Origin: Clostridiales bacterium
GTDB taxonomy: Bacteria > Bacillota > Clostridia > Oscillospirales > Oscillospiraceae
Direction: 5' to 3'
Length of the DNA stretch: 64,000 nucleotides
Assembly (NCBI GenBank): GCA_012719035.1
Contig: JAAYBD010000014.1
Location: 1-64,000, forward strand
This document shows positions 54,311 through 61,567 of this stretch, piece by piece; positions within the stretch are counted from its first letter, which is position 1; each line of letters starts with the position of its first letter. The notes under the pieces are model-generated. The model searched no databases. It was not told the origin of the DNA and saw nothing but the letters and a program-made list of their open reading frames with translations. A program made the position numbers and the translations under genes.

Positions 54311-54353
54311 AAAATCCCCATAGCACATCAGCGTGCTATGGGGATGCATTTTT
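54311..54353 (+). terminator. Terminator after the alcohol dehydrogenase gene
   Basis: ATCCCCATAGCAC (54314-54326) and GTGCTATGGGGAT (54333-54345), a perfect 13-bp stem, followed by GCATTTTTTG. Confidence 0.9.
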
Positions 54354-54411
54354 TGTGGATTGAATACGATGATAAACGCTCAATCGATTTACCGGATAGC
54401 CTTGCCTATTA

Positions 54412-54437
54412 CAAAAAGCGGCTGCCTTATAGCCGTT
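54412..54437. terminator. Terminator after the yabP-yabQ-divIC-yabR operon
   Basis: ACGGCT pairs with AGCCGC on the minus strand, followed by TTTTTG; the plus strand also has a T-tract. Short but well placed, just after the S1-domain gene. Confidence 0.6.
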
Positions 54438-54455
54438 TTTATGCATTAAGTAAAA

Positions 54456-54923
54456 TCAGTCGCGTTTGCGGCGATAGCTGCCTTTCCTGTCAGAATACAT
54501 ACGGCTGTCCGAAATACGGCTGTCTGAGTCCTGCATAAACTGCTTCAGCTTATCCTCAAAGCTGGATTCCGAGGAGGCAGAAACATGAGGTTTTTGAGCA
54601 AAACCTGCGGACTTTTGGGGGAAATTATTCTGTTTGGGCTGGTTGCTGCGCGGCTTCATAGGACGTTCAGAATCGGTTCGGGGAGCCGGAGCTTCGGCTT
54701 TCTTGATGGACAAATTGATTTTGCCGGCATCGCTTATCCCAATTACTTTAACCTTGACTGTCTGTCCTTCGGATACATGGTCGTGAACATCGTTCACATA
54801 GGTATTTGCGATCTCTGAAATATGAACAAGACCGTTATTACCGTCCGGCAATGATACAAACGCACCGAATTTTGTGATGCCTGTTATCTTGCCCTCAAAA
54901 ACTTCTCCCACTGTAGGCTGCAT
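54456..54923 (-). CDS. yabR: S1-domain RNA-binding protein (YabR-like)
   Basis: 155 residues. One S1 domain at 1-75 (VGEVFEGKITGITKFGAFVSLPDGNNGLVHISEIA and VKVKVIGISDAGKINLSIKKA), then a low-complexity Pro/Ser/Gln/Lys tail, and an Arg/Lys-rich C-terminus (SYRRKRD). B. subtilis has the same gene next to divIC. The role is probably RNA binding in translation or decay. The ORF opens at a TTG at 54953 without a visible binding site. The ATG at 54923, after an AGGAGG, aligns with YabR. Confidence 0.88.
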   Translation of the reverse strand: MQPTVGEVFEGKITGITKFGAFVSLPDGNNGLVHISEIANTYVNDVHDHVSEGQTVKVKVIGISDAGKINLSIKKAEAPAPRTDSERPMKPRSNQPKQNNFPQKSAGFAQKPHVSASSESSFEDKLKQFMQDSDSRISDSRMYSDRKGSYRRKRD

Positions 54924-54991
54924 ATAAGAGCTTTTTCCTCCTGTTTCATTCAATAGAAAGTAATGCTATAAGTATTTGCTTAAACGGATAA

Positions 54992-55270
54992 TTAATTGCT
55001 GACATCGTAAAAAATCTTTTCACCCGGCTTTACAAGCCCGAGTTTATTTCTTGCTATGTCTTCGATGGTTTCCGGATCTGTGCTGTGGTTGATTGCATAT
55101 TGAAGCTCGGTGTTCGTCTGAAGAACACTGTCTACTTCGCTTTGCAGTTCGTCGCGCTTTACGCGGGCGTCCGAAATCTGAACTTTCAGTGATACAAGAC
55201 TTATCCCCGCGTAAAGAATTATCGCGAGAATGACTATTTTTGTGATGAGGCTTGCCCGTCTGAATTTCAT
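54992..55270 (-). CDS. divIC: Septum formation protein DivIC/FtsB
   Basis: 92 residues. A short basic N-terminus, one membrane helix (about 9-27), then a coiled coil (VQISDARVKRDELQSEVDSVLQTNTELQYAINH) and the C-terminal IARNKLGLVKPGEKIFYDV block typical of DivIC/FtsB. It forms the FtsL/DivIB/DivIC complex at the septum. A GGGAGGG site before 55270 favours this ATG over upstream ones. The first 227 bases overlap the yabQ ORF in another frame. Confidence 0.9.
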   Translation of the reverse strand: MKFRRASLITKIVILAIILYAGISLVSLKVQISDARVKRDELQSEVDSVLQTNTELQYAINHSTDPETIEDIARNKLGLVKPGEKIFYDVSN

Positions 55271-55763
55271 GAGGATCATCCCTCCCATTGCGCTTAGGTT
55301 TTCCGGACCTCTTTTCGCATTGTGCTTTTCTATTAACCCTCATTCTATACCAAAAACCAATTTTTTGAAAGAGCTTTTTGATATTATTATTAAAATTTAT
55401 CAGTTTTTTCGATAAAAAGTCAATAGGCTTTTGCAGAATGCGCATGAATTTAATTAAAACGGTCAGACAGGCGGTAAAGAGCCCCAGAAATGTTCGGCTG
55501 AAAAGGAAGAAATATACAAGCGCGCCTATGGCAGAGCAGATGATAATGTATACTCTGACTTCCCCGTTTCCCGGGGCCATTGAGAGATAAAAAAGAATGA
55601 AAAAAGCAATGAAACAGGTCAGAATATCGCAAAAAACAGTAAAAGCCATGCTTTTGATTTTAAGACGGAGGGCTTTCATGGCGTCATATATCAGCCCGAA
55701 TACAAGACCGCCCGCTAAAGAGTATAGAGCGGTCAAAACCTGATAAACAATCGGCTGTTCCAA
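55044..55763 (-). CDS. yabQ: Spore cortex/coat protein YabQ (with extended, overlapping C-terminus)
   Basis: 239-residue ORF from a TTG start. The first about 150 residues are membrane-bound (helices near 9-27, 40-62, 70-90 and 92-108) and match YabQ, a sporulation membrane protein needed for cortex formation in B. subtilis. From about residue 165 the translation is an Arg/His/Ser-rich tail produced by the same bases that encode divIC in another frame. Either the true stop was lost, a frameshift lies near 55270-55300, or the overlap is genuine. The binding site is weak. The gene follows yabP by 3 bases, the same order as in Bacillus. Confidence 0.75.
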   Translation of the reverse strand: MEQPIVYQVLTALYSLAGGLVFGLIYDAMKALRLKIKSMAFTVFCDILTCFIAFFILFYLSMAPGNGEVRVYIIICSAIGALVYFFLFSRTFLGLFTACLTVLIKFMRILQKPIDFLSKKLINFNNNIKKLFQKIGFWYRMRVNRKAQCEKRSGKPKRNGRDDPHEIQTGKPHHKNSHSRDNSLRGDKSCITESSDFGRPRKARRTAKRSRQCSSDEHRASICNQPQHRSGNHRRHSKK

Positions 55764-55766
55764 AGC

Positions 55767-56051
55767 TTACTTGAACAGGCGTGACCAAAGGCTTCCGCCG
55801 GGAGCGGTTTCCTCATAGCCCAGATCTGTGATAAGTCCCGTCACGACAAGCTCACCGGTATCGAGACTGAGCTTGTCGATGTGGAGATCGCTTCCGCTCA
55901 AAATCAGGCTTCCCTTTGAGGTTTTAGTAATTATCTGCCTATCGTCAAAGCTGTCAACATCGATAACGCCCGAAATGGAAAGATGGGTTCTGTCCTCCAA
56001 AATTACGTTGTGCGGTTTTACAGAGAGTTTTTCCTTTTCTTCATATAACAT
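55767..56051 (-). CDS. yabP: Sporulation protein YabP
   Basis: 94 residues. HNVILEDRTHLSISGVIDVDSFDDRQIITKTSKGSLILSGSDLHIDKLSLDTGELVVTG is the YabP/YqfC family core, a protein of the mother-cell side needed for spore coat and cortex assembly. GGAGGTAC precedes the ATG. It opens the yabP-yabQ-divIC-yabR group, so the mother-cell promoter, if conserved, should lie in 56052-56103. I do not see a convincing one. Confidence 0.92.
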   Translation of the reverse strand: MLYEEKEKLSVKPHNVILEDRTHLSISGVIDVDSFDDRQIITKTSKGSLILSGSDLHIDKLSLDTGELVVTGLITDLGYEETAPGGSLWSRLFK

Positions 56052-56103
56052 AGTATGTACCTCCGTTTTTGTGGTGATATATACTATGCGCTATGAAAGG
56101 CTA

Positions 56104-56997
56104 TTATGAGTTTGTCTGACCATCGTAAAGGGTCAGAGCCTTTTCAAATATTGCGATAAGTCCTTCGTAGTTTGCTTTGTAATTGGTGTTTTCCCACATG
56201 AAAACACCCCGGGCATCATAGCCGGTATCTTTCAAAGCAGAGTAGAAATTATTATACTCAGTTTCATACTCTGACTTTCCCGCTTTTTTCCCGCTTATTT
56301 TAAAGTTCTGAGCTTTCACATTGCCGCTTTCAAGGTCATAATCCTCATGTTTATACATCAAACTTTTCAGCGTAAGTATTCCATTATCGCTTCCGAAGCG
56401 AATAAGCTCTGTGTAGCTGAAATCGGATGCGCCGTTTTTGCTTTCCACTATGTAAAATTTTTCGCCCGTTGATTTATTCTCCATCAATCGGAAATCGTCA
56501 CAGTAATTTGCGTTTACAATCACATCAGTCATGTGGTCGCCGCCGAAAGCCTCTCCTATGGAGTCCATATTGGCCGAAACACATTCTACCTTATCATCTA
56601 TAATATCGAAAAACTGAACTCCCATAGCCGCTGAGGCACCCGCGTCAAAAATCAGCATTTCGATGCCGCCGTCCATATCAAGGTCTATAAAGCCTATGCC
56701 GGCAATTCCTCCAAAGATAGCATCTGACAGCTTCTGATAATTTTCGGATAAAAACGTTCGGAAGATATCTGCTCGTTCCTTGTTATCAGCAGATAAAGCA
56801 GGTTTGTCTGACTGATTCGGCGATGATTCCAAGTCTTCTCCTGAAATATCGGGGGAAGATAAGGGATCCTGTCCCTGATGTTCTCCGGAAGAGTCGGGGG
56901 AAGGAACGCTGCTGGCCAAGGTAGGCTCCGCTTTTTCACATGAACAGAGCAGAGTAAATATTATGACTGCTATTATAATACAGAAAGACTTTCGCAT
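56104..56997 (-). CDS. Lipoprotein of unknown function
   Basis: 297 residues. Signal peptide MRKSFCIIIAVIIFTLLCSC, with lipobox LCSC (Cys20), then a Ser/Pro/Glu-rich linker (21-70). The globular part starts with ADIFRTFLSENYQKL and contains GFIDLDMDGGIEMLIFDAG, a Ca2+-binding-like DxDxDG segment seen in VCBS/EF-hand-type repeats. No family is firmly recognised. The ORF opens 21 bases earlier, but ATGGAGG is the ribosome binding site and the ATG at 56997 the likely start. It stands alone between yabP and the tandem repeat. Confidence 0.7.
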   Translation of the reverse strand: MRKSFCIIIAVIIFTLLCSCEKAEPTLASSVPSPDSSGEHQGQDPLSSPDISGEDLESSPNQSDKPALSADNKERADIFRTFLSENYQKLSDAIFGGIAGIGFIDLDMDGGIEMLIFDAGASAAMGVQFFDIIDDKVECVSANMDSIGEAFGGDHMTDVIVNANYCDDFRLMENKSTGEKFYIVESKNGASDFSYTELIRFGSDNGILTLKSLMYKHEDYDLESGNVKAQNFKISGKKAGKSEYETEYNNFYSALKDTGYDARGVFMWENTNYKANYEGLIAIFEKALTLYDGQTNS

Positions 56998-57102
56998 ATT
57001 GACCTCCATAAGCCGCACACAGGCGGCTGCTTCATCAGCCTTTTTTATATTTCTGCGTTGCCGCCCAAGAACAATGTGCTGGTTTTCGCTTCGCAGACAA
57101 TG

Positions 57103-57242
57103 GCCGCAAAGCGGCGTTATGATATATGGATTTGAATTAGATATAATGATTATTTTTAATCACTATATCATAGCCGCAAAGCGGCATTATGATATATGGA
57201 TTTGAATTAGATATAATGATTATTTTTAATCATTATATCATA
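57103..57242. repeat. Two tandem 70-bp repeats with internal palindromes
   Basis: Units 57103-57172 and 57173-57242 are identical at 68 of 70 positions. Each begins with the small hairpin GCCGC-AAA-GCGGC and contains the palindrome TATAATGATTA-TTTT-TAATCATTATA (perfect 11-bp arms in the second unit, one mismatch in the first), and TATGATATA..TATATCATA arms. The remaining parts of the gap (56998-57102 and 57243-57333) show no gene. The repeat may be a REP-like element or a transcript-end structure. Confidence 0.8.
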
Positions 57243-57333
57243 GGCAGCAGGTTTGGTAAACCGAGTATGGGCATTTGTAGAATTTGTTATCATTTGATAT
57301 CATATTTGATAGGATTTGTAACAATGCGTTCTT

Positions 57334-57374
57334 CCAAAAAAAAGTCCGACGGAAGTCATAACGACCGTCGGACA
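57334..57374 (-). terminator. Terminator after the amino-acid ABC operon
   Basis: GTCCGACGG and CCGTCGGAC form a perfect 9-bp stem (57344-57352 with 57365-57373), followed on the minus strand by TTTTTTTT. Confidence 0.92.
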
Positions 57375-57395
57375 TTGGTTAATAAGTATTATAGG

Positions 57396-58139
57396 CTACA
57401 GAACCTTTGCCAAAAAGCTTTTGAGTCTCTCGCTCTGAGGATGCTCGAACAATGTTACAGGATCGTTTTCCTCAACGATTTTACCTTCATCCATGAAGAT
57501 TACGCGCGAACCGACCTCTTTGGCAAAGCCCATTTCATGTGTTACAACTACCATGGTCATGCCTTCGCGGGCAAGCTGCTTCATAACATCAAGAACCTCG
57601 CCTACCATTTCCGGGTCAAGTGCGCTTGTCGGTTCATCAAAAAGCATTACCTTAGGGTCCATGCAAAGTGCGCGCACAATGGCGATTCGTTGTTTTTGCC
57701 CGCCGGAGAGCTGGCTTGGATAGGCGTTTGCCCTATCCTCGAGCCCTACGCGCTTTAAAAGTGCCATAGCTTGCGCTTCGGCATCCTCCTTGCTCTTTTT
57801 AAGAACTTTAATCGGAGCAATAGTCATGTTTTTTAATATAGTCATATGAGGGAAGAGGTTGAAGTGCTGAAAAACCATTCCCATCTTTTGACGGTGGATA
57901 TTGATGTCTGTTTTTGGATCTGTTATATCCACGTTATTAAAAAGTATATGTCCGTACGTGGGAATCTCAAGCAGGTTTAGACAGCGCAGGAAAGTTGACT
58001 TTCCGCTTCCGGAGGGGCCGATAACGACTACGACCTCGCCTTCCCTTATTTCTGCGGAAACACCGTCAAGCGCTTTTATCTGCTCGCCGTTGAAGTATTT
58101 TTTTAAGTCATTTACGCTGATGAGAGTGTTATCGTTCAC
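57396..58139 (-). CDS. Polar amino-acid ABC transporter ATPase (GlnQ/ArtP type)
   Basis: About 247 residues. [18 protein letters not shown] (Walker A), [43 protein letters not shown] (signature and Walker B), and the switch His in [13 protein letters not shown]. The AQ(x)xALLKRVGL block fits the polar amino-acid (HisP/GlnQ) class. The ORF opens at an ATG at 58160 within the AAAGGAGG site. The GTG at 58139, 10 bases after it, is the likelier start and overlaps the permease stop. Third gene of the binding protein-permease-ATPase operon. Confidence 0.93.
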   Translation of the reverse strand: MNDNTLISVNDLKKYFNGEQIKALDGVSAEIREGEVVVVIGPSGSGKSTFLRCLNLLEIPTYGHILFNNVDITDPKTDINIHRQKMGMVFQHFNLFPHMTILKNMTIAPIKVLKKSKEDAEAQAMALLKRVGLEDRANAYPSQLSGGQKQRIAIVRALCMDPKVMLFDEPTSALDPEMVGEVLDVMKQLAREGMTMVVVTHEMGFAKEVGSRVIFMDEGKIVEENDPVTLFEHPQSERLKSFLAKVL

Positions 58140-58887
58140 TTGTGCGGAGCCTCCTTTCAAGCTTTTCCACGAGCCATGTGAGGAACATCACTATGGCAAG
58201 GTAGACCAAAGCTATTGCAATGAGAGGCATGAACGCCAGATAGGCTTTGGACTGAACAAGCATGGCGGCTTTCGTCAGATCGCGCAAACCAATTACGGTC
58301 ACGATCGAAGTTTCCTTGAGAAGGGTTATCAGCTCGTTTCCCAGAGAGGGCAAAATCATTTTTACAGCCTGAGGGATTATTATCAGGCGCATGGTTGTGG
58401 TATAGTTGAAACCAAGAGAACGCCCGGCTTCCATTTGACCTGAGTCAACCGCCATGATACCTCCGCGTATGATTTCGGATACATAGGCACCGGAATTTAT
58501 TCCAAAAGCCAAGACCGCAACACCAACCTGATTTCGGGTGCTGCTGAAAACTACGAAATACATAATAAGAAGCTGAACCATCATCGGCGTACCACGGATG
58601 ACAGTGACGTAGATCCTGCATAAAGCATTTAGAATTTTCAAAAAGGGATTTACCTTGCCCACTTTCTGCTGGTCATGCGCTGAACGAATGACTGCCACAA
58701 GAACGCCAAGAAAAACACCCAAAAACAGAGCCAGTACAGTAACCAGCAGTGTTGTACCCAGACCTTTTATGTATAAGAGCCAACGGTCGCCCTCAATAAA
58801 GCTTTGATAAAATTCGTGCTGTAATTTTGTCCAGATTTCAACAAAACTCTGGTAAAAATCGCTTTGAAACTTTGCCCAGAAGTCCAC
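58129..58887 (-). CDS. Polar amino-acid ABC transporter permease (HisM/GlnP family)
   Basis: 252 residues from a GTG start behind GGGAGATATAAAGC. Five membrane helices carry the EAA-type loop [43 protein letters not shown]. The N-terminus is odd: a 15-residue segment is repeated in tandem ([15 protein letters not shown] then [15 protein letters not shown]), forming an amphipathic extension ahead of the first helix. A single permease suggests a homodimer. It is separated from the binding-protein gene by an attenuating hairpin. Confidence 0.92.
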   Translation of the reverse strand: MDFWAKFQSDFYQSFVEIWTKLQHEFYQSFIEGDRWLLYIKGLGTTLLVTVLALFLGVFLGVLVAVIRSAHDQQKVGKVNPFLKILNALCRIYVTVIRGTPMMVQLLIMYFVVFSSTRNQVGVAVLAFGINSGAYVSEIIRGGIMAVDSGQMEAGRSLGFNYTTTMRLIIIPQAVKMILPSLGNELITLLKETSIVTVIGLRDLTKAAMLVQSKAYLAFMPLIAIALVYLAIVMFLTWLVEKLERRLRTSER

Positions 58888-58911
58888 GCTTTATATCTCC
58901 CTTCTCCGGCT

Positions 58912-58942
58912 GAAAAGAGGGGCAGCCCAAGGACTACCCCTC
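58912..58942 (-). terminator. Attenuator hairpin between binding-protein and permease genes
   Basis: On the minus strand GAGGGGTAG pairs with CTGCCCCTC, followed by TTTTC. Such partial terminators keep the binding protein in excess over the membrane parts. Confidence 0.6.
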
Positions 58943-58959
58943 ATCCTGTTGCGTTATAA

Positions 58960-59754
58960 TCAGTTGGCTTTGATATACTTATCTAAAATGCTCTGAACGG
59001 TACCGTCGGCAATCAATTCTTTAAGAGCTGCATTTACAGCATCTTTAAGAGCTGTGTTTTTCTTTGAGACACCGATTGCATATTCCTCTTCGACAAATGG
59101 GGTTTCGAGGATAACAAGACCGGGGTTTGCATTAGCATAAGCCTTTGCGGGTTCGTTATCGATAACAACGCAGTCTACCTTTCCGCCAAGAAGAGCCTGA
59201 ACCGCTATTGCACCGTTTGTGTAGGCTATAACACTATCTTCGCCGAAACCACCGTTTTCAGGCGTGTCGGAGCAGTAGAAATAGCCTGTAGTGGCCTCCT
59301 GAGTTCCAATCATTTTGCCTTCAAGGTCCTCGGCGGACTTTATGTCGGAGCCTTCTTTAACTATAATAACCTGTTTTCCCTTAGCATAGGTATCCGTAAA
59401 ATCTACGTTCAATAAACGCTCTTCATCAACGGTCAAGCCAGCCATGGCAATGTCGCTCTTGCCAGTCTGGACAGAGGTGATAACAGAGCCGAAATCCATA
59501 TCGTCAACGACAAGCTCAAGGCCAAGCTTTTCAGCAATGAGCGTGGCAATTTCAACGTCGATACCTTCAAAACCTCCGTCATCTTTTACCATTTCGTAGG
59601 GAGGGAACTGCGCGTTGGTAGCCATGTGAAGCTTGCCGGCTTCTACTGTGGTGAATTCGCTGGTTTCATCGGACTTATTTGTGCCGCAGGCACAGAGAGA
59701 AAGAACCATCGCAAGTGCAAGAACAGCGATAATAAGCTTTTTCAGGTTATTCAT
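58960..59754 (-). CDS. Polar amino-acid-binding lipoprotein
   Basis: 264 residues. Signal peptide with lipobox LCAC (Cys23), then an SBP family 3 fold: NAQFPPYEMVKDDGGFEGIDVEIATLIAEKLGLELVVDDMDFGSVITSVQTGKSDIAMAGLTVDEER. The Arg/Asp/Gly set in this class binds the amino-acid carboxylate and amino groups. The VDFTDTYAKGKQVIIV segment resembles arginine and glutamine receptors. Transport of arginine is suggested by the ARG-box-like operator on its promoter, not by the protein alone. It is the first gene of the operon. Confidence 0.92.
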   Translation of the reverse strand: MNNLKKLIIAVLALAMVLSLCACGTNKSDETSEFTTVEAGKLHMATNAQFPPYEMVKDDGGFEGIDVEIATLIAEKLGLELVVDDMDFGSVITSVQTGKSDIAMAGLTVDEERLLNVDFTDTYAKGKQVIIVKEGSDIKSAEDLEGKMIGTQEATTGYFYCSDTPENGGFGEDSVIAYTNGAIAVQALLGGKVDCVVIDNEPAKAYANANPGLVILETPFVEEEYAIGVSKKNTALKDAVNAALKELIADGTVQSILDKYIKAN

Positions 59755-59808
59755 TCAATTTCACTCCATAAATTAAATAATTATTCGGTTACTCATCCCG
59801 TGAGTATG

Positions 59809-59837
59809 ATTATATTACGGAGTGAATGATTATTCAA
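59809..59837 (-). promoter_or_regulatory. Promoter of the amino-acid transporter operon
   Basis: TTGAAT (59837-59832) and TATAAT (59814-59809) on the minus strand with 17-base spacing. The -35 box overlaps the ARG-box-like palindrome. Confidence 0.7.
59823..59836. promoter_or_regulatory. ARG-box-like operator (putative ArgR/AhrC site)
   Basis: TGAATGATTATTCA is the inverted repeat TGAAT-N4-ATTCA, matching the core of the ArgR/AhrC consensus. It covers the -35 element of the transporter promoter, the usual place for repression. Partial copies (TGAATAATTAT and GAATAATTATT) lie near 59942-59953 and 59778-59787. No argR gene is in the window. Confidence 0.5.
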
Positions 59838-59960
59838 GGTATTTTTTAAATTTTTCATTTTTTCTGCATAATTATCAAAATTAGCGGATAATCATTATTG
59901 ATATATGCATGAATTGTAAATATATTTAGGGATATATGGTATAATTATTCATTGTTTAGC

Positions 59961-61295
59961 TCAAGTTACCGATTTTCCGCCGAATTTTTCGGCAAGCTCA
60001 CTGTATTTTTTACACATTTGGAGTCTTTCGTTTTCACGTCCGCCGATCGCCTCAATGGATATGGAGGATTCCTCGGGCAGAGGAGAGATGCGGACCTTGC
60101 ATTTTCCATCCGATAGGGTTATTCCGTCAGTGAAGTCTGCACCGGCTTCCCAGAGGACGGAGGACATTTCACGCATGAGCTTTGCCCGGTTTTCGCAGGA
60201 TATTTCCCGACAGAGACCCACAGCGCGGCGGCGAACAGGATACCTTGAATCCGAGGCTGAAGGTGCGCTCGAACCATTTGGGGAAACGACATCGCCGAAA
60301 ACAGTAACCGTATCGGGATAGAGCACAGCCCCCCGGCACACAACGGTTCCGTTGATGATACAGGCTTCGCCTATATTTCCCCTGTCAATCACAGAATTTA
60401 CAACTCTTGAGTACGCCCCGACCCGGCTTGAAGAATGGACGACACTGCGCCCTATTACAGCACCGCGCTCAATAATGGCTCCGTCGCATATGACGCAGGG
60501 CGGGATAAGCCTAACGGAGTCGGGCAAGTCCGGCGGGGCATAAATACCTGAAGAAAGCAGGTTTTTCTGATTTGGAGTTATTTTCAGCCTTCCGTCAAGA
60601 GCGTCCAGACAGCATCGGAGATAGCTTTTGCTGTTGCCGATATCGCACCAATATCCCTGCATGGGAATGCCGACAATGTCGAAGCCCTTTTCCGCCATAA
60701 GCGGAAACACATCTCGTGCAAAATCAAAGGGTTCATCATATGGAATAAGTTCCAAGATTTCCGGCTTAATCATATATATCCCTGTGTTGACAAGGTCTGT
60801 GACGACTCTTTCCCATGAGGGTTTTTCAATAAAGCTGATAACTTTTCCTTTTTTGTCGGTTAGGACTGTGCCATAGGGCAGAGGTTCGGAATGCGGGAAA
60901 AGTGCCATTGTGACAGCCGCGGCATGTCTTTTATGCTCGGCGGCAAGATATGCAAGGTCAAAATCACAGGCGGCATCACCGCTGATAACCAAAAAATCAT
61001 CTTTCCCCACGAAATCTGAGCAGGAACGAACTCCGCCCGCTGTTCCGAGCGGCTCTTTTTCAATCTTATACTGCATGGAAACGCCGTATTTACTACCGTC
61101 TCCAAAGTACTGCGTAATGCATTCGGGCTTATGTCCCAAAGTGACACAAAGCTCTGAAAAACCGTTTGTTTTCAGAAGCTGTATTAGATGTTCAAGAAGC
61201 GGTTTACCGAGAAGTTCCGTCATCGGTTTAGGCATGAGGTCGCATATCGGTCGAAGTCTGGTCCCTTTTCCGCCCGCCATAATGATTGCTTTCAA
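59961..61295 (-). CDS. Sugar-phosphate nucleotidyltransferase with left-handed beta-helix and PMM C-terminal remnant
   Basis: 444 residues. The nucleotidyltransferase domain (1-235) has MKAIIMAGGKGTRLRP, MPKPMTELLGKP, the metal Asp in VISGDAACD, and VNTGIYMIKPEIL. Hexapeptide repeats of the left-handed beta-helix follow (about 262-335). Residues 369-440 (NRAKLMREMSSVLWEAG..FTDGITLSDGKCKVRISPLPEESSISIEAIG) resemble the fourth domain of phosphomannomutases, but domains I-III with the active-site serine are missing. It most likely makes GDP-mannose or another NDP-sugar. The frame opens at 61373, but the TTG at 61295, after AAAGGAAG, gives the family start. Confidence 0.85.
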   Translation of the reverse strand: MKAIIMAGGKGTRLRPICDLMPKPMTELLGKPLLEHLIQLLKTNGFSELCVTLGHKPECITQYFGDGSKYGVSMQYKIEKEPLGTAGGVRSCSDFVGKDDFLVISGDAACDFDLAYLAAEHKRHAAAVTMALFPHSEPLPYGTVLTDKKGKVISFIEKPSWERVVTDLVNTGIYMIKPEILELIPYDEPFDFARDVFPLMAEKGFDIVGIPMQGYWCDIGNSKSYLRCCLDALDGRLKITPNQKNLLSSGIYAPPDLPDSVRLIPPCVICDGAIIERGAVIGRSVVHSSSRVGAYSRVVNSVIDRGNIGEACIINGTVVCRGAVLYPDTVTVFGDVVSPNGSSAPSASDSRYPVRRRAVGLCREISCENRAKLMREMSSVLWEAGADFTDGITLSDGKCKVRISPLPEESSISIEAIGGRENERLQMCKKYSELAEKFGGKSVT

Positions 61296-61405
61296 ACCGT
61301 CACTTCCTTTCGGTAAACAGTATTTCCCGAGGCAAGTGAAAATAACCTTGGAATAAAAACCCCCTTTCTGCAAATTGTTTTAAATGTAAATTGAGCGGGA
61401 TGCTA

Positions 61406-61434
61406 TTGTAATTAAAATAAAATCTTGGTATAAT
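61406..61434 (+). promoter_or_regulatory. Promoter for gdpP
   Basis: TTGTAA (61406-61411) and TATAAT (61429-61434) with 17-base spacing, in the divergent gap with the nucleotidyltransferase gene. Confidence 0.55.
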
Positions 61435-61567
61435 GATAAATCCAGTGCGGCTATTTATGTTAAATGTTATAAAAACTAAAGACTGCTTCAAAGCGCGGTT
61501 TTCATGTTTCAGCAGACAGATTTGCAGTACCGGCAATTGCCGCCGCTTTTTGGAAGGATGGATCTGC

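Noticed and set aside
54251-54538. 95-codon plus-strand ORF after the alcohol dehydrogenase gene
   Set aside because: It reads straight through two terminator hairpins and the end of the opposite S1-domain gene.
57189-57758. 189-codon plus-strand ORF starting in the tandem repeat
   Set aside because: The start lies in repeat DNA and the rest is antisense to the ABC ATPase; the same N-terminal peptide arises from the other repeat unit only because the DNA is repeated.
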